From assembly GCF_029983095.1 (NCBI RefSeq), contig NZ_CP120467.1, positions 1,403,501 through 1,467,500 on the forward strand: DNA of 64,000 nucleotides. The letters run 5' to 3'. Both the position numbers and the translations under genes were made by a program. Shown in pieces: positions 1 to 8,070 of the stretch; the first letter of the stretch is position 1, and each line of letters starts with the position of its first letter. Source of the DNA: Enterococcus montenegrensis (GTDB taxonomy: Bacteria; Bacillota; Bacilli; Lactobacillales; Enterococcaceae). The notes below the pieces were generated by a model. That model was not told the DNA's origin and did no database searches. It worked only from the letters and a program-made list of their open reading frames with translations.

Positions 1-515
1 TTGAAAAAGCTATGCGCGGATTAGCCGGCCTTGGTGTTGATATTACTTGCGTTCACGCAGCTGGTGGTGTCAAAATGATGGCTGCTGCGATGCGTGGTTT
101 AGAAGAAGGCACCCCCATGGGGAAAAAGCGTCCGAAGCTTTTAGCAATCACACAGCTGACTTCAACGACAGAACAAGAAATGCACGCAGATCAATTAATT
201 GAAGTGCCTTTAGCTCAGAGTGTCATTCATTATGCGCAATGCGCAAAAAAAGCTGGTCTTGATGGTGTTGTTTCTTCTGCGCTAGAAGTTTCTGAAATAA
301 AAGGCGCCACAAGTGACGACTTTATCTGCTTAACGCCAGGTATTCGTCCTACTGGTAGTGAGGTAGGGGATCAAAAACGTGTGGTGACACCTGGCAATGC
401 ACGAAAAATCGGATCGAATTATATTGTTGTTGGTCGTCCAATCACCCTGGCTGAAGATCCTTATAAAGCATATACCCAAATTAAAAATGAATGGAATGGT
501 ATTGAAAATGACTAG
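1..515 (+). CDS. pyrF: Orotidine 5'-phosphate decarboxylase, C-terminal part (5' end outside window)
   Basis: The reading frame is open from base 3 and ends at TAG 513-515, leaving about 170 residues of a protein usually near 235. It catalyses the last step of UMP synthesis, decarboxylation of OMP. Visible family features are the [11 protein letters not shown] strand, ITQLTST, the TPGIRP segment and the phosphate-binding VVGRPIT near the C-terminus. The catalytic Lys-Asp-Asp-Lys region lies upstream of the window. The gene overlaps the start of pyrE by 8 bases, as in the usual Gram-positive pyr operon order, so the two are translationally coupled. The ATG at 12 is internal and not the start. 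Confidence 0.95.
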   Translation, partial: EKAMRGLAGLGVDITCVHAAGGVKMMAAAMRGLEEGTPMGKKRPKLLAITQLTSTTEQEMHADQLIEVPLAQSVIHYAQCAKKAGLDGVVSSALEVSEIKGATSDDFICLTPGIRPTGSEVGDQKRVVTPGNARKIGSNYIVVGRPITLAEDPYKAYTQIKNEWNGIEND

Positions 516-1143
516 TTTAGAAACCACAATTGCAAAAGATTTGTTAGAAGTAGAAGCTGTATTTTTGAGTCCAAATGAGCCCTTTACATGGGCTAGCGGC
601 ATTAAAAGTCCAATTTATTGCGATAATCGTATTACGATTAGTTATCCTAAAGTGCGTAAACAAATCGCCCAAGGTTTAGCCGATAAAATTAAAGCGCAGT
701 TTCCTGATGTGCAAGTAATTGCTGGTGCAGCTACAGGTGGCGTACCACATGCCGCTTGGGTAGCAGATATTTTAGACTTACCAATGGTTTATATCCGTGC
801 CAAGGCTAAAGACCATGGTAAAGGAAAACAAATTGAAGGTCGCATTGAAAAAGGTCAAAAAATGGTAATCATTGAAGATTTAATCTCAACAGGAGGCAGT
901 GTCTTGGGCACTTGTGAGGCAGCTGAAAAAGAGGGTGCCGATGTCTTAGGTGTTGCTGCAATCTTTACTTATGAATTGCCAAAAGGAAAGGAAAACTTTG
1001 CGGCAGCGAATGTCCCATTGGTTACGTTAACTAATTATTCAACTTTAATTGAAGTGGCATTGGCTAGTAATTACATCAGCGAAGCAGACCTTAAATTATT
1101 AAAAGCTTGGAAAGAAGATCCAGAAAATTGGTTAGCCAAGTAA
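508..1143 (+). CDS. pyrE: Orotate phosphoribosyltransferase
   Basis: A 211-residue protein that adds PRPP to orotate to give OMP, the step before PyrF. The PRPP-binding motif [11 protein letters not shown] is clear near residue 120, and the substrate loop [13 protein letters not shown] precedes it. The frame is open further upstream, but homologues begin MT.L...[15 protein letters not shown], so ATG 508 is chosen. It sits inside the last codons of pyrF, which argues for translational coupling because no strong ribosome site is seen. A strong terminator follows immediately, so this is the last gene of the pyr operon. Confidence 0.95.
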   Translation: MTSLETTIAKDLLEVEAVFLSPNEPFTWASGIKSPIYCDNRITISYPKVRKQIAQGLADKIKAQFPDVQVIAGAATGGVPHAAWVADILDLPMVYIRAKAKDHGKGKQIEGRIEKGQKMVIIEDLISTGGSVLGTCEAAEKEGADVLGVAAIFTYELPKGKENFAAANVPLVTLTNYSTLIEVALASNYISEADLKLLKAWKEDPENWLAK

Positions 1144-1194
1144 AATGAAAAAGTTGTGATTCTGGCAAAAGCGAGGATCACAACTTTTTCATTT
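1143..1194 (+). terminator. Intrinsic terminator of the pyr operon
   Basis: A perfect 18-bp inverted repeat (1143-1160 with 1177-1194, core AAAGTTGTGAT) starts on the last base of the pyrE stop codon. The 3' arm carries a T5 run. It closes the pyr operon. Confidence 0.9.
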
Positions 1195-1195
1195 A

Positions 1196-1216
1196 TTGCA
1201 TATAAATGATATGCAA
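1196..1216. repeat. Perfect short palindrome, possible operator
   Basis: TTGCATAT and ATATGCAA flank a 5-base spacer, about 200 bases upstream of the sigma-factor gene. It has no T-run and does not look like a terminator. Its role is unknown; it could be a regulator site. The rest of the 1217-1418 gap shows no gene. Confidence 0.35.
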
Positions 1217-1418
1217 TCGTGAAGGTTAATAATAAAATCACTCTTTCAAAGTTGTAAACTACAAGGTTGAATTAGACAAAATCTGAAGCTAAAACCGATG
1301 AAAGTAGTGGATAAAAATCACTTTATTTTTCTTTGACAGAAAGATTACATAATATTGGCACATCGTGATAGAAATGCGTCATGTTTTTCGTATATTAAGT
1401 AAATAAAGGAGGGATAAG

Positions 1419-1961
1419 ATGGGGGACAATGAAATCATAACCTTAATTAGAAATCATGATTTTACAGGTTTGGAAAAAATGATTGAAATCTATGGTGAAA
1501 CCATTATTAAAACAATCCGGGGTGTTTTGTCAGACAACTCTGAGCGTAATCTTTGGTCAGATTGTGAAAATGAGGTTTTTTATACATTATGGAAAAAAAT
1601 CCCCAACTATGTTGCGGATAAAAGTAGCCTAGCAACCTTTATCATGGTTATAACCCGCAATAAGGCAATTGACTTTAAACGTAAACAACAGTTACAAAAC
1701 AGGCGACAAACAGACCTCAAGACTGAAAATGTTGCTAGTAATTATCAACAAACTGATAGTCCCTTAGCAAAAGAACAATTTTTAGAATTATTGGATGTTT
1801 TAAATGAACAAGATCAGTTGATTTTTTTGCATTATTACTTTTATCAAACAGCACCCATAGAGATAGCCCAGCTTTTAGAAATAAAGACAAGTGCAGTATA
1901 TAATCATCTATCGCGGGGGAAAATACTGTTGCAAAATGCGTTAAAGGGGGAATTAGCATGA
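1419..1961 (+). CDS. ECF-type RNA polymerase sigma factor
   Basis: A 180-residue sigma-70 family protein of extracytoplasmic-function size. Region 2 occupies about residues 20-95, with the helix containing TFIMVITRNKAIDFKRK. Region 4 (about 120-175) ends in the helix-turn-helix APIEIAQLLEIKTSAVYNHL. Region 3 is absent, as in ECF sigmas. The start ATG follows AGGAGGG by a few bases. The stop overlaps the ATG of the next gene (ATGA), so the two proteins are made together, which is the usual arrangement for an ECF sigma and its membrane regulator. I could not fix an autoregulated ECF promoter; a GCGTC near 1377 is only suggestive. Confidence 0.88.
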   Translation: MGDNEIITLIRNHDFTGLEKMIEIYGETIIKTIRGVLSDNSERNLWSDCENEVFYTLWKKIPNYVADKSSLATFIMVITRNKAIDFKRKQQLQNRRQTDLKTENVASNYQQTDSPLAKEQFLELLDVLNEQDQLIFLHYYFYQTAPIEIAQLLEIKTSAVYNHLSRGKILLQNALKGELA

Positions 1962-2773
1962 GCTTTAAAGAGATTATTTTTGCAGAAAATGCCAAGTTGC
2001 AACCGGGATATTTAAGCACTAGTGCTAAAAAAGATTTATTCAAGCGCAGTAAATATTATATTTTATTTCAAGAGGTCAAAGAAAAATTGCAACCAAATTT
2101 AGCTGTCAGCGAAGAAATTATGGGCTATTTGCCTATGACCGTAGAAGGAAATTCTGGTTTTATGAATGCTGGTCCCATGGCAATGGGCTATGCCCGAACT
2201 TCACAAGCCAAACAATATGTGAAAACGTTTAATGATACACGGGGCAACCGCCTCCTAATTTTTACCAATACGCGCATGATTTTCCTTACCCTCTTAGATT
2301 TTTTTGAAACAGGGGGGTTCTCTAGTTTTCCTTATGACAAAATAAAAGGAATCACAACCAAAAAATGGAGTATGCGCTATTGGGATGAAAAGCGCAAACG
2401 ACAAACAATAAATTGGTTTTTTCTTGATTTTGCTGCAGACACAAAAATTTTTAATGAAGTTTTGACTGAAAAAGAAATGATATTATTTAAAGAAAATTGG
2501 CAAAGAATTGAAAAAATGCGCGCCATTGCCGAGACAGATAAAGTTTTACGTAATCAAAAAATGGATATGCTCTTTAGCAATTTAAGACTTTGGTTCAACT
2601 TATTACAAGGTGCAAATGTCTTACTAATCGTCTTGGCTATTTTCCTTATTTTAGCGGTCTTATTCTTATTAGGGCCGAAAAAGACGTTATTTGGTGGTAC
2701 AATTTCCCCGATTGCTTGGTTTTTGTATTTGCCACAATTAAAAGGATTTGATATGCTATTTAAAATCTTTTGA
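1958..2773 (+). CDS. Membrane protein with PH-like domain, candidate regulator of the adjacent sigma factor
   Basis: A 271-residue protein, unnamed. The first two thirds (about 60-190) are soluble and resemble bacterial PH-type domains: NRLLIFTNTRMIFL followed by PYDKIKGITTKKW and a long Lys/Glu-rich helix. One clear membrane segment follows (about 215-240, rich in Leu/Ile/Val), with a second weakly hydrophobic stretch near the end. It overlaps the sigma gene by 4 bases. By position it is likely to sense or sequester the sigma factor, but it has none of the usual anti-sigma (zinc or RsgI-like) signatures. Function is inferred from context only. Confidence 0.7.
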   Translation: MSFKEIIFAENAKLQPGYLSTSAKKDLFKRSKYYILFQEVKEKLQPNLAVSEEIMGYLPMTVEGNSGFMNAGPMAMGYARTSQAKQYVKTFNDTRGNRLLIFTNTRMIFLTLLDFFETGGFSSFPYDKIKGITTKKWSMRYWDEKRKRQTINWFFLDFAADTKIFNEVLTEKEMILFKENWQRIEKMRAIAETDKVLRNQKMDMLFSNLRLWFNLLQGANVLLIVLAIFLILAVLFLLGPKKTLFGGTISPIAWFLYLPQLKGFDMLFKIF

Positions 2774-2791
2774 AATTTGTGAGGTGGAAAA

Positions 2792-3487
2792 GTGAAACGA
2801 AATTTAGATGTTCCTTGGAGTTATACAGGAGAAAATGGTCCAAAATATTGGCATACCTTGTGTGAGTGGTATAAAGAAGGGGCGCAGTTTCCTTACCAAT
2901 CACCAATTGCCATTGAAACGATCAAAACTCTAGCAGGAAGTGCAAAACAGCGTCTGACTTTTTCTTATCAAATTGAGAAGTTTACCGAAAAAGAATTTAA
3001 AAATACCATTCATTTTGTTCCGTTTGATTGTCAGAGCTATGTTGTCTTTGCAGGGGAAAAGTATGGTTTAACGGATATTCATTATCATTTACCTAGTGAG
3101 CATATTTTAGATAACCAACAAGCGCCACTAGAGATACATTTGGTACACATGAGAAAAGATGGGACAAATTTAGTTGTAGGCGTATTGTGTGACATCATAC
3201 CGGGAATTTTGCCAGAAGGTCCACTAAAAAAAGCGCAACGTTGGGATTTAAAAGAGCATATTGAAATTTTCAATCCCGAGTTGTTTTTACCAAAAGAACA
3301 ACGCTATTTTCATTATGTTGGTTCTCTGACTACCCCACCGACAAAAGGCCCGATTAACTGGTTTGTCTTTAAAGAGCGACATCAAATATCCCGCGTTTTT
3401 TTATCCCAATTTCAAGAAGAAATCTTAAAAGGTAATAATCGACCCTTACAAGATAAAAAAGACCGAAAAATCTATTTTTGTGAATAG
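2792..3487 (+). CDS. Alpha-class carbonic anhydrase
   Basis: A 231-residue zinc enzyme interconverting CO2 and bicarbonate. It opens with the family motif WSYTGENGPKYW. Zinc ligands are seen in IHYHLPSEH (two His) and EIHLVH (third His), and the C-terminal SLTTPPTKGPINWFVF is diagnostic. It starts at GTG 2792 after GAGGTGG. No signal peptide or lipobox is present, whereas most bacterial alpha enzymes are exported, so this one is predicted to be cytoplasmic. It lies 18 bases downstream of the PH-like membrane protein and could be co-transcribed with the sigma factor. A terminator follows. Confidence 0.93.
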   Translation: MKRNLDVPWSYTGENGPKYWHTLCEWYKEGAQFPYQSPIAIETIKTLAGSAKQRLTFSYQIEKFTEKEFKNTIHFVPFDCQSYVVFAGEKYGLTDIHYHLPSEHILDNQQAPLEIHLVHMRKDGTNLVVGVLCDIIPGILPEGPLKKAQRWDLKEHIEIFNPELFLPKEQRYFHYVGSLTTPPTKGPINWFVFKERHQISRVFLSQFQEEILKGNNRPLQDKKDRKIYFCE

Positions 3488-3488
3488 A

Positions 3489-3537
3489 AAATGAACGAAG
3501 CCACTACTTGAAAATAAAGGGGCTTCGTTCATTTTTT
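3489..3537. terminator. Bidirectional terminator between carbonic anhydrase and rqcH
   Basis: A 14-bp stem (3489-3502 with 3521-3534, core GAACGAAGCC) is followed by T7 on the + strand. It lies between two convergent genes and probably serves both. Confidence 0.85.
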
Positions 3538-5237
3538 TATTGTTTTTTTAGTCGAGTAGTAATATCTGCTTCTGGAGTAACGTAATAAGTTTTTTGATTT
3601 TCGTAAATGACATACCCGGGTTTTGCGCCATTTGGTTTTTTAATGTATTTGACTTGAACTAGATCGACTGGAACCTGAGCGGAATGACGATATTTAGAAA
3701 AGTAGGCAGCTAATTCTGCGGCTTCTAAAATGGTTGCATCAGTCGGCTGGCTGCTTTTGATGATTACATGAGAGCCAGGTATATCTTTGGTATGGAGCCA
3801 GTAGTCAGTCTTACGGGCGGTTTTTAAAGTTAGTTGATCATTTTGCAAATTGTTTTTCCCAACTAAAATAGTGGTACCATCACTTGCTGTATATTCGTCA
3901 GGTTTAGATTTTGATGCTACTTTTTTACGTTTTGAGTTTTTTTTCAAATAACCTTGTGCAATTAATTCTTCACTAATTAGATCCAAATCCATTGGTCCGG
4001 CAATTTCGATTTGAGCGAAAACAGATTCCAAATAGGCAATTTCTGCTTTTGCTTCATCGATTTGTTGATAAATTAATTTCACTGCATTTTTCAATTTTTG
4101 ATAACGGTGAAAATATTTTTGCGCATTTTGACTAGGGGATAGGGCTGGATTTAACTTAATTTCTAGTGGTCGATCTTCATCGTAGTAATTTGCTAAAACG
4201 ACTTTTTTTCCACCTTTTGGTACTTCATGCAAAAATGTCGTTAAAAGTTCACCTTTTTGCCGATATTCCTCAGCGTTTTCAGATTCTTTTAGCGTTTGTT
4301 GTCGTTTTTTCAACTTGGTCTGATTGCGGGCCAACTCATTTTCTACTTTTTTAAGCAGTTGTCCCCCTTGTTGTTTGACCCGATCGCGTTCAGCTTTATC
4401 GCCATAAAAAGCATCTAACAAGATATTGAAATTTGGATATGTCGTAGCACTAACCGTTGTTTTAGCTAAAGATTGAAAAGCAATTGGTGTAAAAAATTCT
4501 TTTTTTTGTGTAACAGTTAAAGTAGGGCGTCCAGGATTGAGACTTTCAAAAAATGCACGCCAAGTCAGTACTTTTTTATTTTCATTTTTGTTTAGACGAA
4601 AGGCTAGTTCTTGTGCTGTATCAAAACCTAGCCCTTGGAATGTCTGTTGGAGCGCCTTAGCTGTAATTTTGGGTAATTGCGAGAGTGCATCAAAAAGCGT
4701 AACGTCTGTAACCGTAAAAGGATTTAGCAGTGCTTGTTTAGGTGGTGCGACATAAATGGCACCAGGTAAAATGGAACGATAAGTATTCTGACTGCTACCA
4801 ATATGTTTTATCGCATCTAAAATTTTGCCGTTTGCTTCGTTTAACAATAAAATGGTACTGTGGCGACCCATTAATTCCACTACTAAAACAATATTTTGCA
4901 AATCCCCCAATTCATCTCGTTTATTGAAGGTAAAATGGATCACGCGATCATTTTCAATCTGCGAAATGCCTGTTAAAATTGCGCCGTCTAAGTATTTTCG
5001 TAACATCATAACAAAATTAGGTGGTGTTTCAGGATTTTGATAGGCGATATCGGTTAATTGTACCCGGGCGTAACTCGGGTGCGCAGATAGTAGTAATTTA
5101 TGGTTTTTTCCTTGGGAGCGAATAACCAAAATAATTTCATTTTGATAAGGTTGGTGAATTTTAGAAATGCGTCCACCAACTAATAAGTCAGTTAATTCAT
5201 TGGTAATTAAATGGGTAAAAACACCATCAAAAGACAT
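3537..5237 (-). CDS. rqcH: RqcH / NFACT-family ribosome rescue factor (fibronectin-binding protein family)
   Basis: A 566-residue NFACT protein, the bacterial Rqc2 homologue. It binds split 50S subunits carrying stalled peptidyl-tRNA and promotes C-terminal alanine tailing. The NFACT-N domain opens with MSFDGVFTHLITNEL. Helix-hairpin and long coiled-coil segments fill about 270-430. The C-terminal NFACT-R domain has the family stretch TARKTDYWLHTKDIPGSHV. The open frame begins 6 codons earlier, but ATG 5237 has GAAGG at the right distance and matches homologues. Older annotations call the family fibronectin/fibrinogen-binding; the ribosome role is the better supported one. It is a single-gene unit. 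Confidence 0.93.
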   Translation of the reverse strand: MSFDGVFTHLITNELTDLLVGGRISKIHQPYQNEIILVIRSQGKNHKLLLSAHPSYARVQLTDIAYQNPETPPNFVMMLRKYLDGAILTGISQIENDRVIHFTFNKRDELGDLQNIVLVVELMGRHSTILLLNEANGKILDAIKHIGSSQNTYRSILPGAIYVAPPKQALLNPFTVTDVTLFDALSQLPKITAKALQQTFQGLGFDTAQELAFRLNKNENKKVLTWRAFFESLNPGRPTLTVTQKKEFFTPIAFQSLAKTTVSATTYPNFNILLDAFYGDKAERDRVKQQGGQLLKKVENELARNQTKLKKRQQTLKESENAEEYRQKGELLTTFLHEVPKGGKKVVLANYYDEDRPLEIKLNPALSPSQNAQKYFHRYQKLKNAVKLIYQQIDEAKAEIAYLESVFAQIEIAGPMDLDLISEELIAQGYLKKNSKRKKVASKSKPDEYTASDGTTILVGKNNLQNDQLTLKTARKTDYWLHTKDIPGSHVIIKSSQPTDATILEAAELAAYFSKYRHSAQVPVDLVQVKYIKKPNGAKPGYVIYENQKTYYVTPEADITTRLKKQ

Positions 5238-5281
5238 TGTGTAACCTTCTTTCATGACAGAATAACTACATTATAGCAGAT

Positions 5282-5316
5282 AAAAGCCAGATTCTTTGTG
5301 ATCGAATCTGGCTTTT
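5282..5316. terminator. Terminator downstream of the DUF1622 gene
   Basis: A 13-bp perfect stem AAAAGCCAGATTC / GAATCTGGCTTTT with a 9-base loop. It lies between the DUF1622 gene and rqcH, both on the - strand, and should separate their transcripts. Confidence 0.8.
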
Positions 5317-5345
5317 CATCGTTGTTGAAAATTAAAGGGTGTCAT

Positions 5346-5744
5346 TTATTTATTTTTGTTAAGCTTTTCCATCGTTTCTTCGTTATCCAAAGCATCTTGG
5401 ATTTCACGGTGCAAGAAATAAGAGATTACCGTTCGAATAACAACGACTGCTGCAAGGCGCAAAATATCAGCTGAAGTAGGATTAATAATTGACTCAATAA
5501 TATCGGCAGCAATTAATATCTCCAGGCTCAACAAGACATAACTACCCAGAAAGTTACGGATAAAATTATTGTGACGCGCCGCCTCAACATGATTGGCGTG
5601 GGAACACTCTGATTTAATGAAATCATAGCCTGCGATAATCACACCCCACACCAATACTAAAATAGATAAAAAATTAAGAAAGACGATAATGATATCAAAT
5701 AAAGGCATTGCCAGGTGCATAATAGTATGACCAAGATCTTCCAC
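5346..5744 (-). CDS. DUF1622 family membrane protein
   Basis: A 132-residue integral membrane protein of unknown function. Three hydrophobic segments are visible (about 15-40, 65-90, 95-112). The pattern H..EAARHNNFIRNFLGSYVLLSLEILIAADIIESI is typical of DUF1622. The C-terminus is charged. An AGGAGG site precedes the ATG (read on the - strand near 5753). It stands alone between a terminator and a divergent gene. No transport or enzyme activity can be claimed. Confidence 0.8.
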   Translation of the reverse strand: MEDLGHTIMHLAMPLFDIIIVFLNFLSILVLVWGVIIAGYDFIKSECSHANHVEAARHNNFIRNFLGSYVLLSLEILIAADIIESIINPTSADILRLAAVVVIRTVISYFLHREIQDALDNEETMEKLNKNK

Positions 5745-6110
5745 TGGTGGTCCTCCTAAAGTTATTTTAACTCTTGTTCTTATGATAGCGAATATTTAAA
5801 GAATTGCCAACTATCTTGACGATTCCAAACAATGATTGCTACTATAAAGATAGCGATAAAACACGTTACAGTCTAAATGCACATTTTACTAAGGTCATAA
5901 ATGGGAGCTTACATTTCTTACTGTGTTTCTTGTCATGGTAGAAATCCGGCTAGCGTATACTTAATTAGAACTTATAAGCAGTGAATGGATTTCACAAGAA
6001 AACGAACAACCCTACTTAAAAAGCTGCTTTTGTGGTGCTATCTGTTATAAAATGCATATATTTCATAAAGATTACTCGATTTTTCTTATTAATTTATTAG
6101 GAGCCAGACA
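5745..6110. other. Intergenic region, divergent promoters expected, nothing specific seen
   Basis: 366 bases between divergent genes. It must hold promoters for both, but no clear -35/-10 pair, operator or small ORF could be picked out. An AT-rich TATAAAATG near 6050 may be a -10 for the rightward gene. Confidence 0.4.
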
Positions 6111-6686
6111 ATGAAGATCATTCAAAATTTTTTTGTCAGCGTAAAAGCTGGTTTTAAACAAATATGGCAAGATTTTGCCAGTTGGGCCGAAGAAAATCAA
6201 CGTAAAGCACTTTTAACAGTCTTAGGTCTATTGATTGGTGTCACACTTTTTTCTGCAACTATGGTGGTGGCTGTCGCCCACATTCGACAATCTGAATATG
6301 TAGAATTAATTCATCCTACTATTAAAAGTAATAAAATCAAGTCCTTTGACTACGGAAGTGAAGACCAGGAAATAAAGTCGGCTAACGCAATTTCTGTTAT
6401 GTTTGCACCACCATATGGGCAAGAATTAAACCACGTGTTGAATACGTTAAATGGTGAAAAGAAAGAAGAGTTAAACCGGACTTTTTATTATTATCCTTTA
6501 GTGTATGACACACAAAATCTAGCTCAAAAATACAAAGTTAACCCTAGTAAAGTAACCTTTATCTTCTTTGAAAAAGGGGTGGAAAAAAACCGCTTTGAAG
6601 TAAGTGAGCTGACAAATTACGACGAAGAATTTATTCCAGAATTAAATCGACTGCCGATGTGGAATATTAAAGACTTGGATGATTGA
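6111..6686 (+). CDS. Membrane-anchored protein of unknown function
   Basis: A 191-residue protein that I do not recognise. It has a short amphipathic cytoplasmic start, one membrane helix at about 35-58 (LLTVLGLLIGVTLFSATMVV), and an extracytoplasmic part of about 130 residues. That part has no cysteines and few motifs; YYYPLVYDTQNLAQKY and VTFIFFEKGVEKNRFEV suggest a mixed alpha/beta fold, perhaps thioredoxin-like, but the evidence is weak. The start has GGAG nearby. It is followed by the promoter of the tryptophan importer, so it is probably monocistronic. Confidence 0.6.
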   Translation: MKIIQNFFVSVKAGFKQIWQDFASWAEENQRKALLTVLGLLIGVTLFSATMVVAVAHIRQSEYVELIHPTIKSNKIKSFDYGSEDQEIKSANAISVMFAPPYGQELNHVLNTLNGEKKEELNRTFYYYPLVYDTQNLAQKYKVNPSKVTFIFFEKGVEKNRFEVSELTNYDEEFIPELNRLPMWNIKDLDD

Positions 6687-6720
6687 TTTTACTAAATTTT
6701 CTGAAAAATTAAAATTAGTA

Positions 6721-6749
6721 TTGACGCTTGAAAAATTCTACGGTATTCT
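6721..6749 (+). promoter_or_regulatory. Promoter of the Trp leader and importer operon
   Basis: TTGACG (6721-6726), a 17-base spacer and TATTCT (6744-6749) make a good vegetative promoter. It lies 35 bases before the leader-peptide ATG, so the transcript includes the leader. Confidence 0.75.
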
Positions 6750-6783
6750 TAACTACAACAAAAACAAAACGAGGTGAGCCATC

Positions 6784-6843
6784 ATGAAACTATTTACTAC
6801 AACCAAAGGAAATTTATTTGCATGGCAATTTTGGCGTAGATAG
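6784..6843 (+). CDS. Trp-codon leader peptide (19 aa)
   Basis: A short ORF encoding MKLFTTTKGNLFAWQFWRR, with GAGGTG 7 bases before its ATG. Two Trp codons (6823-6825 and 6832-6834) sit three codons apart near the end, and the TAG stop (6841-6843) enters the first hairpin of the attenuator. Trp codons are rare, so two in 19 is a strong sign of a regulatory leader. Its product is not expected to have a function of its own; its translation would report charged tRNA-Trp levels to the RNA structure that follows. Confidence 0.8.
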   Translation: MKLFTTTKGNLFAWQFWRR

Positions 6844-6999
6844 TTGTATTGATGGATTTTTCCATAGATACAACTTTTTAGAGAACTCTAAAACTTGTAT
6901 CTATGCTGGTAATATTGAGATGATTCCGCATAGAGACAATCTCTATGCGGATTTTGTTTACAAAAGCAATTTCCGCGGGTAGAGGAAATTGCTTTTTTT
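6842..6999 (+). promoter_or_regulatory. Ribosome-mediated Trp attenuator with terminator
   Basis: Mutually exclusive pairings are visible. P1: 6842-6849 with 6868-6875. P2: 6863-6873 with 6895-6905 (11 bp), enclosing a hairpin 6876-6893. P2': 6895-6905 with 6929-6939 (10 of 11). P3: 6926-6936 with 6940-6950 (11 bp). Terminator: 6962-6974 with 6984-6996 followed by T7. Antiterminator: GCGGATTTTGT (6947-6957) with 6960-6965 and 6972-6976. Inferred logic: a ribosome stalled at Trp leaves P1 to form, freeing P2' and the antiterminator (on). A ribosome reaching the stop covers the P1 5' arm, giving P2, P3 and the terminator (off). There is no T-box sequence. Confidence 0.75.
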
Positions 7000-7028
7000 C
7001 ATCTCAAAACATATCTTAGGAGGAAATA

Positions 7029-8066
7029 ATGATGAAAAACAAAGGGTTAATGTACACAGTGATTGCATTGGGAATTATCTTAGTTGGATTTTTAGGTTTT
7101 CAATTACTTCATAATTCAAAGGATAACAAAGAACAAACGGTAAATGATAAAGAAAAAGTCCTTACTGTCGGTGTTTTACAATTTGTGAGCCATCCAGCTT
7201 TAGATCAAATTTATGAGGGCGTGAAAGAAGGTTTGAAAGAAGCCGGCTATGAGGAAGGTAAAAATTTGAAAATTAATTTTCAAAATGGCCAAGCTGATCA
7301 AAGTAAATTAGATACCATGAGCAAACAGCTAGTTAGTGATCAAGCAGATGTTTTAATTGGGATTGCAACACCTGCCGCACAAGCTTTAGCAAACGCTACA
7401 ACAACCATTCCTATCGTATTAGGCGCGGTTACTGATCCTAAAGGGGCAGGTTTAGTGGAAAGTAACGAAAAACCAGGGGGAAATATTACCGGCGTTTCTG
7501 ATCAGCCGCCAGTTGCTTCAATTATTGAATTAGCCCATAAGCTTTTACCAGCAGGCAAAAAAGTAGGTCTTTTGTACTCTTCTTCTGAAATGAATTCAAA
7601 ATTTCAAACAGGTCAAGCAGAAACGGCTGCTAAAAAACTTGGCTTAACTGTCGAACGTAAAGCTGTAACTTCAACAAATGAAGTCGCACAAGCTGTACAA
7701 GTATTGTCACAGTCTGTTGATTTTATCTTTATTCCTAATGACAATACCGTCGCCAACGCCATGGAGACAGTGACGCAAGAAGCTGATAAAAACAATATTC
7801 CCGTTTTTCCGTCAGTAGATACGATGGTAGAACAAGGTGGATTAGCGACAATTGGAATTAATCAAAAAGAGTTAGGTGTTAAAACAGGGGAAATGGCAGC
7901 GGCAATTCTAGCGGGCAAATCAAAACCACAAGATACAGCCGTGTACACCTTCACTAAAGGTGATACTATTATTAATGAAGAGCAATTGGCAAAATTTAAT
8001 CTGACTTTACCTGCAGATTTAAAAGATACTGCAAAACTAGTACAAACAGCTAAAGGAGATAACTAA
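7029..8066 (+). CDS. trpX: Tryptophan-type ABC transporter substrate-binding protein
   Basis: A 345-residue protein of the ABC_sub_bind (PF04392) family, which in streptococci and relatives is linked to tryptophan or tyrosine uptake (TrpX). The N-terminus holds a membrane anchor (about 8-27) with no lipobox Cys. The periplasmic-binding fold follows, with VGVLQFVSHPALDQIYEGVKEGL, VLIGIATPAAQALA and ITGVSDQPPVASIIELA. AGGAGG lies 5 bases before ATG 7029 and 8 before the in-frame ATG 7032, so the second may be used. The Trp-codon attenuator directly upstream supports tryptophan as ligand. It forms an operon with the next two genes (5- and 4-base gaps). Confidence 0.88.
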   Translation: MMKNKGLMYTVIALGIILVGFLGFQLLHNSKDNKEQTVNDKEKVLTVGVLQFVSHPALDQIYEGVKEGLKEAGYEEGKNLKINFQNGQADQSKLDTMSKQLVSDQADVLIGIATPAAQALANATTTIPIVLGAVTDPKGAGLVESNEKPGGNITGVSDQPPVASIIELAHKLLPAGKKVGLLYSSSEMNSKFQTGQAETAAKKLGLTVERKAVTSTNEVAQAVQVLSQSVDFIFIPNDNTVANAMETVTQEADKNNIPVFPSVDTMVEQGGLATIGINQKELGVKTGEMAAAILAGKSKPQDTAVYTFTKGDTIINEEQLAKFNLTLPADLKDTAKLVQTAKGDN

Positions 8067-8070
8067 TAAA

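Noticed and set aside
397..507. Upstream extension of pyrE
   Set aside because: The extra 37 codons overlap pyrF and do not match PyrE homologues.
4537..5040. Several + strand ORFs opposite rqcH
   Set aside because: They are shadows of the long NFACT frame, without ribosome sites or families.
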